A stretch of 18,427 bases of DNA from Neisseria sicca 4320 (GCF_000193735.1 NZ_AEPF01000115.1:1-18427); one strand, 5' to 3'; counted from the stretch's first letter, positions 6,499 to 13,408 are shown. Made by a program: numbers and translations. The notes: generated by a model from the letters alone, not told the origin.

Positions 6499-6588
6499 GA
6501 CTATTTTTAGCTAGTTCCTTATATTTATCTTTACAACCTTGGATAAGTAGTTGCCATTGGGTACTCCGCCCGGCGGCAACATTTTTTT
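6499..6588 (+). ncRNA. Candidate small RNA A (sibling of the one at 11694)
   Basis: A roughly 90-nt predicted transcript. The likely start is G6499, 8 bases after the -10. The body begins GACTA-TTT and contains TAGTTC (6512-6517), which can pair its TAGT with the 5' ACTA. It continues with CTTGGATA (6538-6545) and ends in a Rho-independent terminator: GTTGCC (6550-6555) and GGCAAC (6575-6580), then A and seven T. The same order of elements is found at 11694-11776. No open frame is present. The pyrimidine-rich unpaired middle is the kind that pairs with ribosome sites in trans. It could be a member of the neisserial sibling sRNAs (NmsR/RcoF/NgncR_162-163), but I could not compare sequences. 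Confidence 0.6.
6550..6588 (+). terminator. Rho-independent terminator of small RNA A
   Basis: A GTTGCC/GGCAAC outer stem, an inner GGG/CCC pairing (6559-6561 with 6569-6571), then A and seven T (6582-6588). Confidence 0.7.
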
Positions 6589-6737
6589 ATCTGAAAGGGT
6601 TTGATGAATTTTGTTCGTTTTTTCTGACAAAGGTCGTCTGAAAAACCTAATACTCTGAATATTCATAATTTTTATGGCTATAAATATCAAATAAAAATAA
6701 ACATTTTACGACAACAGCTTTATCCGGGATCAATCAA
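6589..6737 (+). promoter_or_regulatory. Upstream region of the siderophore receptor
   Basis: The stretch contains one full uptake sequence (6631-6642) and then a very AT-rich segment with a possible -10 TATAAA (6679-6684). An iron-regulated receptor would be expected to have a Fur box here. The A/T-rich run around 6660-6710 could hold one, but I cannot point to a clean match. Confidence 0.3.
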
Positions 6738-8939
6738 ATGAATCATTCAAATAAAGAGACACTTTTCAAACTCAGTACCTTGGCACTCTGCCTTGCCGCG
6801 CTGCCGCAAGCCGTTCAAGCTGCGGAAGAAGTGCAACAGGTGGAATTAAAGCAGGTCAATGTGGTCGGCAAAAACCGCAGCCTGCGTACCGAAAATCGAA
6901 ATGACTATACGACTTCGGCTATGAGTTCTACCACAGGACTGGCATTGACTCCGCGTGAGACGCCGCAATCGGTCAGCGTTATTACAAAAAACCAAATTAA
7001 TGATCAAGGTATTACTACGCTTGCAGATGCGTTGAAAACAACGACTGGCGTAAATGTCGTTCGCCAAGGGAACCGCACCCATTTCCAAAGCCGCGGATTC
7101 TATATTGAAAAATTGGAAGAAGACGGCATGGCAACCACTATTGGCGCGCCGGGTATATTTGGCAGCCCTGCCAGAGACGGGCACAACATCACCGACCTTG
7201 CCATGTATGACCACATTGAAGTTGTACGCGGTGCGGCCGGGCTGACCCAATCCAACAGCGCGCCCGGCGGCACCATTAATGCCGTACGCAAAAAACCGAC
7301 GGCTAAAAAACAAATCAGTATGAATGGTTTAGCCGACCGTTTCGGCAAACGGCATATCGAATTGGATGCCTCTGGCACTTTAAGCTCAGAAAACCAACTC
7401 CGCGGGCGTATTGTCGGCAGTTTTGATCATGACAAAACATTTCAGGATAAAGTGAAAGGGCAAAACAGCCTTCTTTATGGCGTTTTGGAAAAAGACATCG
7501 GAGAAAACAGCAAGGTTTCTGTCGGCGCGTACCGTATCGCCCAGCGCAACACCCCCGATCTCAACGGCTTACCTTTATGGGAAGACAAAAGCAGTCTGCC
7601 GCGCCACAGCTATTTCGGTGCGGATTGGAATCATGGGCGATTCATCAAAAACGGTGTTTTTGCAGAATTTGACCACTACTTCAACGACAACTGGAAATGG
7701 AACAGCAAAATCGATTGGCGAAACAGCCACTCCGACCAAAGGTATGCTTTCTTAATGGCAGACAAAAGCGGATTGAAAGCCAATCAATCCATCGGTATTG
7801 AGGACCAACAGGCTTCCCGCTATCAGCACGACAGCAAACATCTGCATATTCAAAACAACCTGCGCGGCAAGTTTGAAGCCTTGGGTCAAACCCACGACAT
7901 CTTCCTGACTCATAATTATTCGAAAGAGCGCAATAACCTGCACCATACCCGTATGCAGGCAACCGGCGGCTACGATCCATTTTCTGCCGTTATCCCCCAG
8001 CCGGACTGGGCTGCCGAACTATACAGCATTATGGACAGCAATAACCATTTCTATACGCACGCCCTTGCAGCAGGTACCCGCATCAATCCTACGGAAAAAC
8101 TGCATCTGTTGGTAGGCGGACGCTATACCCATTGGAAACGCGACTTCGATTACAACTGGTCCCGTTATGCAGGCGCTCCGGACAATGATGCAAAAACCTA
8201 TTCGGTCAAAAACAGCAAATTCATTCCATACATCGGCATCACTTACGATTTCATGCCGGGGCAAAGCCTCTATGCAAGCTATACATCCATCTACAAACCG
8301 ACTCTGAAAACAAATGCAGACAACAGCTATCTCGCGCCCGAAGTCGGTAAAAACTACGAATTGGGTTGGAAAGGCGAATGGATGCAGAGCAAACTCAATA
8401 CGGCCGTTTCCCTGTTCCAAACAGATAACACCAACGTCGGCGTGCGTGTCAACGTTCCGGCCAGCGGCAACAGGAAACAAACTTTCTACTACGTTCCCGC
8501 AAAAGAACGCAGCCGCGGTGTAGATGCGGAAATTTCCGGAGCAATCGGCGCAAATTGGAAACTGTTTGCCGGCTATACCTACAATATCCGCAAAACAGAA
8601 AACCATCCCAATACCGAAGGCGATTTTGCCAACTGGACCCCAAAACACATTTTCCGCGCTTACAGCAGCTATACGCCGCCGTTTGCAAACGGTAAGTTAA
8701 GTATCGGTATAGGCTTGTCCAGTCAAAGCAAAACCGGCAGCAAGCTGCCCCAAGGCGGCTATACCGTTTGGAATGCCGGTTTACAATACCGTCCGACCGA
8801 CAATTTGCAACTGGGGCTGGCAGTCAACAACCTGACTGACAAACGCTACTATGAAAACAACAGCAACCGTACAAAAAACTACGGCAACTTCTACGGCGAA
8901 CCGCGCAATGCTGTGTTCAGCCTGAAGTGGAAGATGTAA
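6738..8939 (+). CDS. TonB-dependent ferric-siderophore receptor (FhuE/FpvA-like)
   Basis: A 733-residue outer-membrane receptor. It has a signal peptide (about 1-28, ending AVQA), a TonB-box-like segment (about 35-44, VELKQVNVVG), a plug domain to about residue 190 and a long beta-barrel ending FSLKWKM. Typical siderophore-receptor plug motifs are present: TPRETPQSVSVIT, DALKTTTGVNV, and VVRGAAGL followed by SAPGGTIN. There is no N-terminal signalling domain as in FpvA or FecA, so no sigma/anti-sigma partner is implied. Length and motifs fit the hydroxamate/catecholate siderophore receptors, probably taking up siderophores made by other bacteria, since no biosynthesis genes are nearby. The ligand cannot be deduced. 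The ATG at 6738 is preceded by a weak GGGAT. The final residue is Met rather than the usual Phe, a small oddity for barrel assembly. Confidence 0.87.
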   Translation: MNHSNKETLFKLSTLALCLAALPQAVQAAEEVQQVELKQVNVVGKNRSLRTENRNDYTTSAMSSTTGLALTPRETPQSVSVITKNQINDQGITTLADALKTTTGVNVVRQGNRTHFQSRGFYIEKLEEDGMATTIGAPGIFGSPARDGHNITDLAMYDHIEVVRGAAGLTQSNSAPGGTINAVRKKPTAKKQISMNGLADRFGKRHIELDASGTLSSENQLRGRIVGSFDHDKTFQDKVKGQNSLLYGVLEKDIGENSKVSVGAYRIAQRNTPDLNGLPLWEDKSSLPRHSYFGADWNHGRFIKNGVFAEFDHYFNDNWKWNSKIDWRNSHSDQRYAFLMADKSGLKANQSIGIEDQQASRYQHDSKHLHIQNNLRGKFEALGQTHDIFLTHNYSKERNNLHHTRMQATGGYDPFSAVIPQPDWAAELYSIMDSNNHFYTHALAAGTRINPTEKLHLLVGGRYTHWKRDFDYNWSRYAGAPDNDAKTYSVKNSKFIPYIGITYDFMPGQSLYASYTSIYKPTLKTNADNSYLAPEVGKNYELGWKGEWMQSKLNTAVSLFQTDNTNVGVRVNVPASGNRKQTFYYVPAKERSRGVDAEISGAIGANWKLFAGYTYNIRKTENHPNTEGDFANWTPKHIFRAYSSYTPPFANGKLSIGIGLSSQSKTGSKLPQGGYTVWNAGLQYRPTDNLQLGLAVNNLTDKRYYENNSNRTKNYGNFYGEPRNAVFSLKWKM

Positions 8940-8955
8940 TAATATAGTATAGTAG

Positions 8956-8990
8956 TACCGTCATTCTCGGCTTGCATGGGAATGACGGTA
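8956..8990 (+). terminator. dRS3-like hairpin after the siderophore receptor
   Basis: The 11-bp perfect arms TACCGTCATTC (8956-8966) and GAATGACGGTA (8980-8990) lie 17 bp past the stop codon. The core resembles a degenerate dRS3 (ATTCTC...GGGAAT with a 9-base spacer). It probably acts as a transcription terminator or mRNA end stabiliser. Confidence 0.55.
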
Positions 8991-9045
8991 TATAAGTTTT
9001 TATTCATATTGTTTTTTAAATTCATAAGATTTTTTGTGCACTATT

Positions 9046-9321
9046 ATGGAAGTGTTAAAAGATTTTTTTTCAAATTTTTTGAAAGCACAGGAAGAAAAAA
9101 TAAAGCTTCCTACATTTGTTACGTTTTTAATTGCTTTCTTAGTGTTTAAAATCTGGATTTATTGGAAACCAATTAGTATTTTTCTTCTTTCTAAGCAAGA
9201 TATAGAAACCAGAATTATTAAGATAGATAATCAAATTAATTTGATTGAAAAAAATTTCATTATTTCTTCCTGGTGGCAAAGTATTCTATTTTCTATCTTT
9301 ATAACTACTATATATATATGA
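9046..9321 (+). CDS. Membrane protein, 5' part of a split membrane/coiled-coil gene
   Basis: 91 residues from the ATG at 9046; an upstream TTG at 9034 is possible but less likely. A short amphipathic start (EVLKDFFSNFLKAQEEKI) is followed by a transmembrane helix (about 24-46, LPTFVTFLIAFLVF onward) and a second hydrophobic stretch (about 74-91) cut off by the stop codon. I do not recognise a named family, although similar two-helix proteins with a long coiled coil occur as single genes of unknown function in many bacteria (recollection only). The stop TGA overlaps the ATG of the next frame (ATGA). The DNA is far more AT-rich than the flanking genes, suggesting transfer. No clear ribosome site is visible. 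Confidence 0.6.
   Translation: MEVLKDFFSNFLKAQEEKIKLPTFVTFLIAFLVFKIWIYWKPISIFLLSKQDIETRIIKIDNQINLIEKNFIISSWWQSILFSIFITTIYI
9309..9319. repeat. TA dinucleotide tract at the frame switch
   Basis: (TA)5T lies exactly where the 5' frame ends and the coiled-coil frame begins. Loss of one TA unit would join the two frames into a single open frame of about 271 codons. It is therefore a possible slippage or phase-variation site, or the scar of an inactivating mutation. Confidence 0.7.
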
Positions 9322-9863
9322 TTTTATTTCCATATATACAACTAAAAGTTAATTATATAATTTCTTCATTTAAGAAAAAGAATTTTAATATTCAAGCGGA
9401 GTTTGAATCTGAATGTAGGAAAATAAAACTAAAAAGAGAAATAGAAGAACGAGAATATAGAAATTTACAGAATCAAAATACTACTGATAGAAGCTTTGCC
9501 GATCAATTACGCGATAGGGATGATGAGTTGCGTAATTTATTAGAAGAGATGAGTAGGCTTTCAAAAAACTATAATAATAGAATAGAGGAAATGAACAAAT
9601 TACATAGTGATGAAATAGGAAGTATTCATTCGGATTATCAGAAAAAAATTGAAAATTTGAATAAGGAAATAGCTGAACTACAAGAGAGGATTGAATATAT
9701 TTCGTATCAAGCCCAACAAGTAGAAAATGATATGCGAAAAGAAAGGGAAAAAGAATTTCATTTACAGCGGGAACAAGAAAACTTGGAATATAACAGGCTA
9801 TTTGAGGAAAATAAAAAACTTCGCTGGGAATTGGAACAGCTTAGATCTAAGGATTCTTCATAA
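9318..9863 (+). CDS. Coiled-coil protein, 3' part of the split gene
   Basis: 181 residues if translated from the ATG at 9318 (ATGA overlap with the preceding stop). The first residues, MILFPYIQLKVNYIIS, read like the end of a membrane helix rather than a natural N-terminus. From about residue 25 onward the protein is highly charged and helical, with heptad-like runs (EEMSRLSKNYNNRIEEMNKL and EKEFHLQREQENLEYNRLFE) to the C-terminus, so a long coiled coil is likely. This suggests the two frames were one gene: two membrane helices followed by a cytoplasmic coiled coil. It might still be made by translational coupling. An in-frame ATG at 9273 lies within the 5' gene and is unlikely to be the true start. 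Function unknown. Confidence 0.55.
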   Translation: MILFPYIQLKVNYIISSFKKKNFNIQAEFESECRKIKLKREIEEREYRNLQNQNTTDRSFADQLRDRDDELRNLLEEMSRLSKNYNNRIEEMNKLHSDEIGSIHSDYQKKIENLNKEIAELQERIEYISYQAQQVENDMRKEREKEFHLQREQENLEYNRLFEENKKLRWELEQLRSKDSS

Positions 9864-9926
9864 TTCAATGGATTTTGGGTTGTCCATTATGTGTCTAACC
9901 AAAATCTTATCTTTCACACATAGATT

Positions 9927-9938
9927 TTCAGACGACCT
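9927..9938 (-). repeat. Single DNA uptake sequence before the ABC transporter
   Basis: A perfect AGGTCGTCTGAA on the minus strand with no partner arm. It marks the return to ordinary neisserial sequence after the AT-rich locus and may be the site where foreign DNA joined. Confidence 0.8.
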
Positions 9939-9964
9939 CCCGTTATTCGTACCAACACACCCCC

Positions 9965-11677
9965 ATGAACATCCTCAAAAAATTCTCCCGACTCGCCCGT
10001 CCTTTCTGGACGGGGGCGCACGGGCGCATCCAATGGCTGATGCTCGCCGTCCTCATCGGCTTCACCCTTTGTTCCATCACCATCAGCGTTTGGATTGCCG
10101 CATGGGACAAACGTTTCTACGACGCGCTCGCCGCGTTTGACGGCGCGTCCATGCCCGCGCTCATCGTCGAATACCTCGGCTACATGGCGATGATTATCGG
10201 CTGCATCGTCTGCGGCGACTGGCTGCAAAAACGCCTCATCTTCCGCTGGCGCACCCACCTGACCGAACAATTCCAGCAAAACTGGCTCGAAGGCCACAAA
10301 CACTACCGCCTGCGCCTGACCGGCGAACCCGACAACCCCGACCAGCGCATCGCCGAAGACATCTACCTCCTCGCCGACCAAAGCATCGGACTGTTCCGCT
10401 CCTTCATCAATAATATTGCCAAATTCAGCGCGTTCGTCGCCGTATTGTGGACGCTCTCCGGCGTGCAGACCTTCAACATCGGCGGGCGCGACATCACCAT
10501 ACACGGCTACCTCGTCTGGGTTGCACTGATTTATTCCATCTTCAGCACCATCATCGCCCATCTTGTCGGCCGCAAACTGAAAAACCTCAACATCGACCGC
10601 CAGCACCGCGAAGCCGACTACCGCGCCGCCCTCCTGCGCGTGCGCGACCACGCCGAACAAATCGCCTTTTACAACGGCGGCGAAGCCGAAACAGGTCGTC
10701 TGAAACAACGCTACCTCCGCATCCGCGACAACTGGCGGCGGCTCACCAACTGCGAATTCCGCCAAGAAACCTTCTGGGCGACCTACGTGCGCATCAGCAT
10801 CTTCATCCCCATCCTCGCCACCCTGCCCATGTACCTCGCCAAAACCATGACCTTCGGCGACATGATGCAGACCCGCACATCGTTTGCCCGCGTCCAAGAC
10901 AGCTTCGGCTGGTTTACCGACTCCTACCGCCGCCTCATCGAATGGGCGGCAGTCGTCGAACGCCTCTCCGGTTTTCAGACGGCATTGGAACAAGTGGAAC
11001 ATGAAGATAGAAGCGCCGCCCGTCCAGCACCCGCCCTGACTTTAAACAACCACCGCCAAAGCGGCATCCTCGCTCTGCAAAACCTCACCGTCCACACCCA
11101 AACCGGCAGCCCCCTGCTCACCGACATCAACCTCGAAGCCCACGCCCCCGAATGGGTATTGCTCGAAGGCAGAAGCGGCATCGGCAAATCCACCCTGTTA
11201 CGCGCCCTCGCAGGCTTGTGGCCGTATTACCAAGGCAGCTTCGCCCTCGACGGCAGCCTCCTCTTCCTGCCCCAACGCCCCTACCTCCCCGCCGACACCC
11301 TGCGCCACACCGTCAGCTATCCCCACTCCGCCTGCCAAGACGACCGACTTATTCAGACGACCTTGGAACAAGTCGGACTAGACCGCCTGAAAAATAATTT
11401 AGACAAACCATACGAATGGCACGGCATCCTCTCCGGCGGCGAACAGCAACGCCTCAGCCTCGCCCGCGCGCTGCTGCACAAACCGCAAATCCTGTTCCTC
11501 GACGAAGCCACCAACCAGCTCGACGGCGAATCCGCATTGATGCTGATGCAAGTTCTCAAGCAAAACCTTCCCGACACCCTCGTCATCGGCATCAGCCATC
11601 AACCCGAAATCCAAGCCTTGTTCGGACGTAAAGTTAATTTAAGACCGTTCAACGAGCTTGCAAACCGTTCAGATTAG
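9965..11677 (+). CDS. ABC exporter, membrane and ATPase domains fused (SbmA/BacA/YddA-like)
   Basis: 570 residues with an N-terminal membrane domain (helices near 23-45, 68-86, 150-170, 180-202 and 272-292) and a C-terminal ATPase. The membrane domain resembles ABC_membrane_2/SbmA-BacA proteins (AWDKRFYDAL; NPDQRIAEDI, 124-133). The ATPase has Walker A GRSGIGKST (402-410), Q-loop Gln437, signature LSGGEQQRLS (489-498), Walker B ILFLDE (509-514) and H-loop His545. Relatives include E. coli YddA, mycobacterial Rv1819c and peroxisomal acyl-CoA transporters. Known substrates in the group include peptides, cobalamin and very-long-chain fatty acids, so the substrate here is open. It is probably a homodimer in the inner membrane. 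The ATG at 9965 has no Shine-Dalgarno but gives the expected N-terminus. Uptake sequences lie inside the gene at 10693-10704 and 11352-11363. The last codons contain the promoter of small RNA B. Confidence 0.88.
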   Translation: MNILKKFSRLARPFWTGAHGRIQWLMLAVLIGFTLCSITISVWIAAWDKRFYDALAAFDGASMPALIVEYLGYMAMIIGCIVCGDWLQKRLIFRWRTHLTEQFQQNWLEGHKHYRLRLTGEPDNPDQRIAEDIYLLADQSIGLFRSFINNIAKFSAFVAVLWTLSGVQTFNIGGRDITIHGYLVWVALIYSIFSTIIAHLVGRKLKNLNIDRQHREADYRAALLRVRDHAEQIAFYNGGEAETGRLKQRYLRIRDNWRRLTNCEFRQETFWATYVRISIFIPILATLPMYLAKTMTFGDMMQTRTSFARVQDSFGWFTDSYRRLIEWAAVVERLSGFQTALEQVEHEDRSAARPAPALTLNNHRQSGILALQNLTVHTQTGSPLLTDINLEAHAPEWVLLEGRSGIGKSTLLRALAGLWPYYQGSFALDGSLLFLPQRPYLPADTLRHTVSYPHSACQDDRLIQTTLEQVGLDRLKNNLDKPYEWHGILSGGEQQRLSLARALLHKPQILFLDEATNQLDGESALMLMQVLKQNLPDTLVIGISHQPEIQALFGRKVNLRPFNELANRSD

Positions 11678-11686
11678 TAATATAGT
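11658..11686 (+). promoter_or_regulatory. Promoter of candidate small RNA B
   Basis: A -35 TTGCAA (11658-11663), a 17-bp spacer and a -10 TATAGT (11681-11686). The -35 lies inside the last codons of the ABC exporter and the spacer spans its stop codon. Confidence 0.65.
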
Positions 11687-11693
11687 TCTTTCT

Positions 11694-11776
11694 GACTAGT
11701 TTCATAGTTCTTTAGGGTTACTTTTTTAAAACTCCTTGGATAGCCTCCGCCAGCTCCCGGCAGGAGGCGTTTTTTT
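11694..11776 (+). ncRNA. Candidate small RNA B (sibling of the one at 6499)
   Basis: A roughly 83-nt predicted transcript starting at G11694, 8 bases after the -10, as in the sibling. It begins GACTA-GTTTCA-TAGTTC, so ACTA (11695-11698) can pair with TAGT (11705-11708). A U-rich middle leads to CTCCTTGGATA (11732-11742), whose CTCCTT complements an AAGGAG ribosome site. It ends in a strong terminator. The shared order with the copy at 6499 is promoter, GACTA, TAGTTC, CTTGGATA, hairpin and seven T. No reading frame is present. The design is that of a trans-acting, Hfq-type sRNA that blocks translation starts. It may be a neisserial sibling sRNA (NmsR/RcoF type); those are reported in tandem, unlike here. 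Confidence 0.65.
11743..11776 (+). terminator. Rho-independent terminator of small RNA B
   Basis: GCCTCCGCC (11743-11751) pairs with GGC-A-GGAGGC (11759-11768), with one bulged A and a 7-base loop, followed by G and seven T (11770-11776). It may also terminate the ABC exporter mRNA. Confidence 0.85.
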
Positions 11777-11822
11777 GCCTGTCTGTGCTTAGAACAAATT
11801 AAATTTCAGGGCGTTGGATAGG

Positions 11823-11929
11823 TATAGTGGATTAAATTTAAATCAGGACAAGGCAACGAAGCCGCAGACAGTACAGATAGTACGGCAAGGCGAGGCAACG
11901 CCGTACTGGTTTAAAGTTAATCCACTATA
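11823..11929. repeat. Short-form Correia element (107 bp)
   Basis: TATAGTGGATTAA... and ...TTAATCCACTATA termini with the standard interior, but lacking the roughly 50-bp central segment present in the copy at 4190. Confidence 0.93.
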
Positions 11930-12008
11930 TAAATATTGGTATTTGAATAGGTTTAATTTTCAGACAAATCTTGTTGTATGGGCTTAATGTGTAAAACAAG
12001 AAATAGAA

Positions 12009-12053
12009 AAAGGTCGTCTGAAAACCTTGCATTCAGGTTTTCAGATGACCTTT
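12009..12053. terminator. Inverted DUS pair, one arm mutated
   Basis: The 19-base arms 12009-12027 and 12035-12053 pair with one mismatch; the right arm reads AGGTCATCTGAA on the minus strand. It lies between two short Correia elements. Confidence 0.75.
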
Positions 12054-12096
12054 GTGTGCATGAATTTATATCAGCAAGAAGGATTAGCCGCCGAAG

Positions 12097-12205
12097 TATA
12101 GTGGATTAAATTTAAATCAGGACAAGGCGACGAAGCCGCAGACAGTACAAAAATAGTACGGCAAGGCGAGGCAACGCCGTACTGGTTTAAATTTAATCCA
12201 CTATA
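12097..12205. repeat. Short-form Correia element (109 bp)
   Basis: Same orientation and form as the copy at 11823, with a 2-base longer A-run near the middle. It ends about 32 bp beyond the gdhR stop codon, so gdhR transcripts probably run into it. Confidence 0.93.
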
Positions 12206-12236
12206 TTCATGCTCCAATCCGAGAAGTGTTGAGTGT

Positions 12237-13013
12237 TTACCAGTCCTGCGCCCGCTTCAAGTCGTTCTGCGCCAGCGTGTCGGCGTGTTCGTTGCGGCTT
12301 TTGTATTCCCTGTTTTGCAAGATGCTGTTGGCGACGTAGTTTAAGTGTATTTTGGCGGCTTCGGCGGCATCGGCAGGGCGGCGTTCGAGTATGGCTTCGT
12401 AGATGGTGCGGTGTTGCGCAATCAGCTTGGGGCGCGGGTCTTCGGTTTGGTTGGAATAGATGATGCTGCTGCGCGTCTGGCGGTAGAGCATTTTGAGCAG
12501 GCCGCCAGAGAGGTGGCTGAAGAGGATGTTGTGTGCGGCATCGGCGATGGTTTGGTGAAAGCTCACGTCGGCTTCGCTTTGATGTTCCAGATGGCCGCTT
12601 TCGCAGGCGGATTCGAATTTTTGCCGCCAAAAATCAATCCGTTTCAAATCGGCATCGGTGCGCCGCTCGGCAGCCAGCGATGCCATGCAGCCTTCGATGT
12701 GGCAGCTGAAATCGAAGACGTCGGTTTCCCAGTTGGTATGTTTGCCGAGCAATTCCTGCCAGCTTTGGAGGAAATCCTGCTGCGGTTTGACGGAAACGTA
12801 ATAGCCGTCGCCCTGACGCGCTTCCAAAACCTGCCGCGCAATCAGGATGTTCAGCGCAACCCTGACCGAGGGGCGCGATACGCCGAATTCTTCCGCGAGC
12901 GTGCGTTCGGGCGGGATTTTGCCGCCTTCTTCGTAAACGCCCGTCGCAATCCTCTCTTCTAATATCGACAATATTTGGTCGCTGATTTTTTGTGGCCGAA
13001 CCAGTTTTGTCAT
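12237..13013 (-). CDS. gdhR: GdhR, GntR/FadR-family regulator beside lctP
   Basis: 258 residues. The N-terminal winged helix-turn-helix (about 8-75, with PPERTLAEEFGVSRPSVRVA and the wing RQGDGYYV) is followed by an all-helical FCD domain. The FCD metal/ligand residues appear in place: Asp149, His153, His201, His223. It belongs to the PdhR/LldR branch, which senses small carboxylates such as pyruvate or lactate. It lies divergent from lctP, as the gonococcal GdhR gene lies next to lctP, where GdhR represses lctP and affects glutamate dehydrogenase; MtrR is reported to regulate it. The ATG at 13013 is preceded by AGAGGG (13026-13021) with 7-base spacing. An alternative name would be LldR/PdhR-like regulator; the neighbourhood favours gdhR. 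Confidence 0.88.
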   Translation of the reverse strand: MTKLVRPQKISDQILSILEERIATGVYEEGGKIPPERTLAEEFGVSRPSVRVALNILIARQVLEARQGDGYYVSVKPQQDFLQSWQELLGKHTNWETDVFDFSCHIEGCMASLAAERRTDADLKRIDFWRQKFESACESGHLEHQSEADVSFHQTIADAAHNILFSHLSGGLLKMLYRQTRSSIIYSNQTEDPRPKLIAQHRTIYEAILERRPADAAEAAKIHLNYVANSILQNREYKSRNEHADTLAQNDLKRAQDW

Positions 13014-13111
13014 TTTAATTCCCTCTTTTCCCTCATGTTTTCTTTATGAGGAAGACTCAAATCCGATAATGTGATGCGGCAGGTCGTCTGAAATGGCAAT
13101 CTGCGTCAAAA

Positions 13112-13138
13112 TTGGCATGACCAAATTGGTATGCCCAA
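13112..13138. promoter_or_regulatory. Tandem FadR/PdhR-type operator-like sites
   Basis: TTGGCATGACCAA (13112-13124) and TTGGTATGCCCAA (13126-13138) each match the FadR-family pattern TGGT-N3-ACCA with one deviation. Their centres are 14 bp apart. Being about 100 bp upstream of gdhR they could serve autoregulation or DNA looping to the lctP site. Confidence 0.5.
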
Positions 13139-13161
13139 TGTCGCGGTATTCTAATTAACCG

Positions 13162-13219
13162 GCCATATCCCGTCAATATGGCTTGTTCTACCCGAATATG
13201 GTTTAAAACTATATCGGGT
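13162..13219. promoter_or_regulatory. Two adjacent palindromes in the gdhR-lctP intergenic region
   Basis: GCCATAT-N7-ATATGGC (13162-13182) has perfect 7-bp arms. Just after it, ACCCGA (13190-13195) and TCGGGT (13214-13219) form a wider interrupted palindrome with a symmetric A/T interior. They match no regulator site I know and are probable operators for a regulator other than GdhR. Confidence 0.4.
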
Positions 13220-13308
13220 TACATTTTTACAATTCATATAATGTTTTGTTTTATTTAAAATTAAATAACAATTTTGCACTTATGTAGCAAGGTTGTTTAA
13301 AAAAATAA

Positions 13309-13337
13309 TTGACTGACATATTAAAGTTTCGTAAAGT
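13309..13337 (+). promoter_or_regulatory. lctP promoter
   Basis: A -35 TTGACT (13309-13314), a 17-bp spacer and a -10 TAAAGT (13332-13337), predicting a start near 13344 and a leader of about 65 nt. Confidence 0.6.
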
Positions 13338-13351
13338 GTCCTCCGTTCAAA

Positions 13352-13370
13352 AAATTGGTTTTACCAATTT
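13352..13370 (+). promoter_or_regulatory. Perfect GdhR/PdhR/LldR-type operator in the lctP leader
   Basis: AAATTGGT-TTT-ACCAATTT is a perfect 8-bp inverted repeat with a 3-base centre, matching the PdhR/LldR pattern TTGGT-N3-ACCAA. It lies just downstream of the predicted start of lctP transcription, where a bound repressor would block elongation or promoter escape. Confidence 0.7.
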
Positions 13371-13408
13371 AGGAAAGTATATTAGAAAAATATTTGGAGA
13401 TTTTCCCT

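Noticed and set aside
9914..11002. A 362-codon open frame on the minus strand opposite the ABC exporter
   Set aside because: It is a mirror frame of a GC-rich gene, with Asp/Glu/Val/Gly-rich, low-complexity composition and no domain; the plus-strand frame has full ABC motifs.
12345..12962. A 205-codon plus-strand frame opposite gdhR
   Set aside because: The minus strand encodes a clear GntR/FadR protein with a good ribosome site; the plus frame is a complement artefact.
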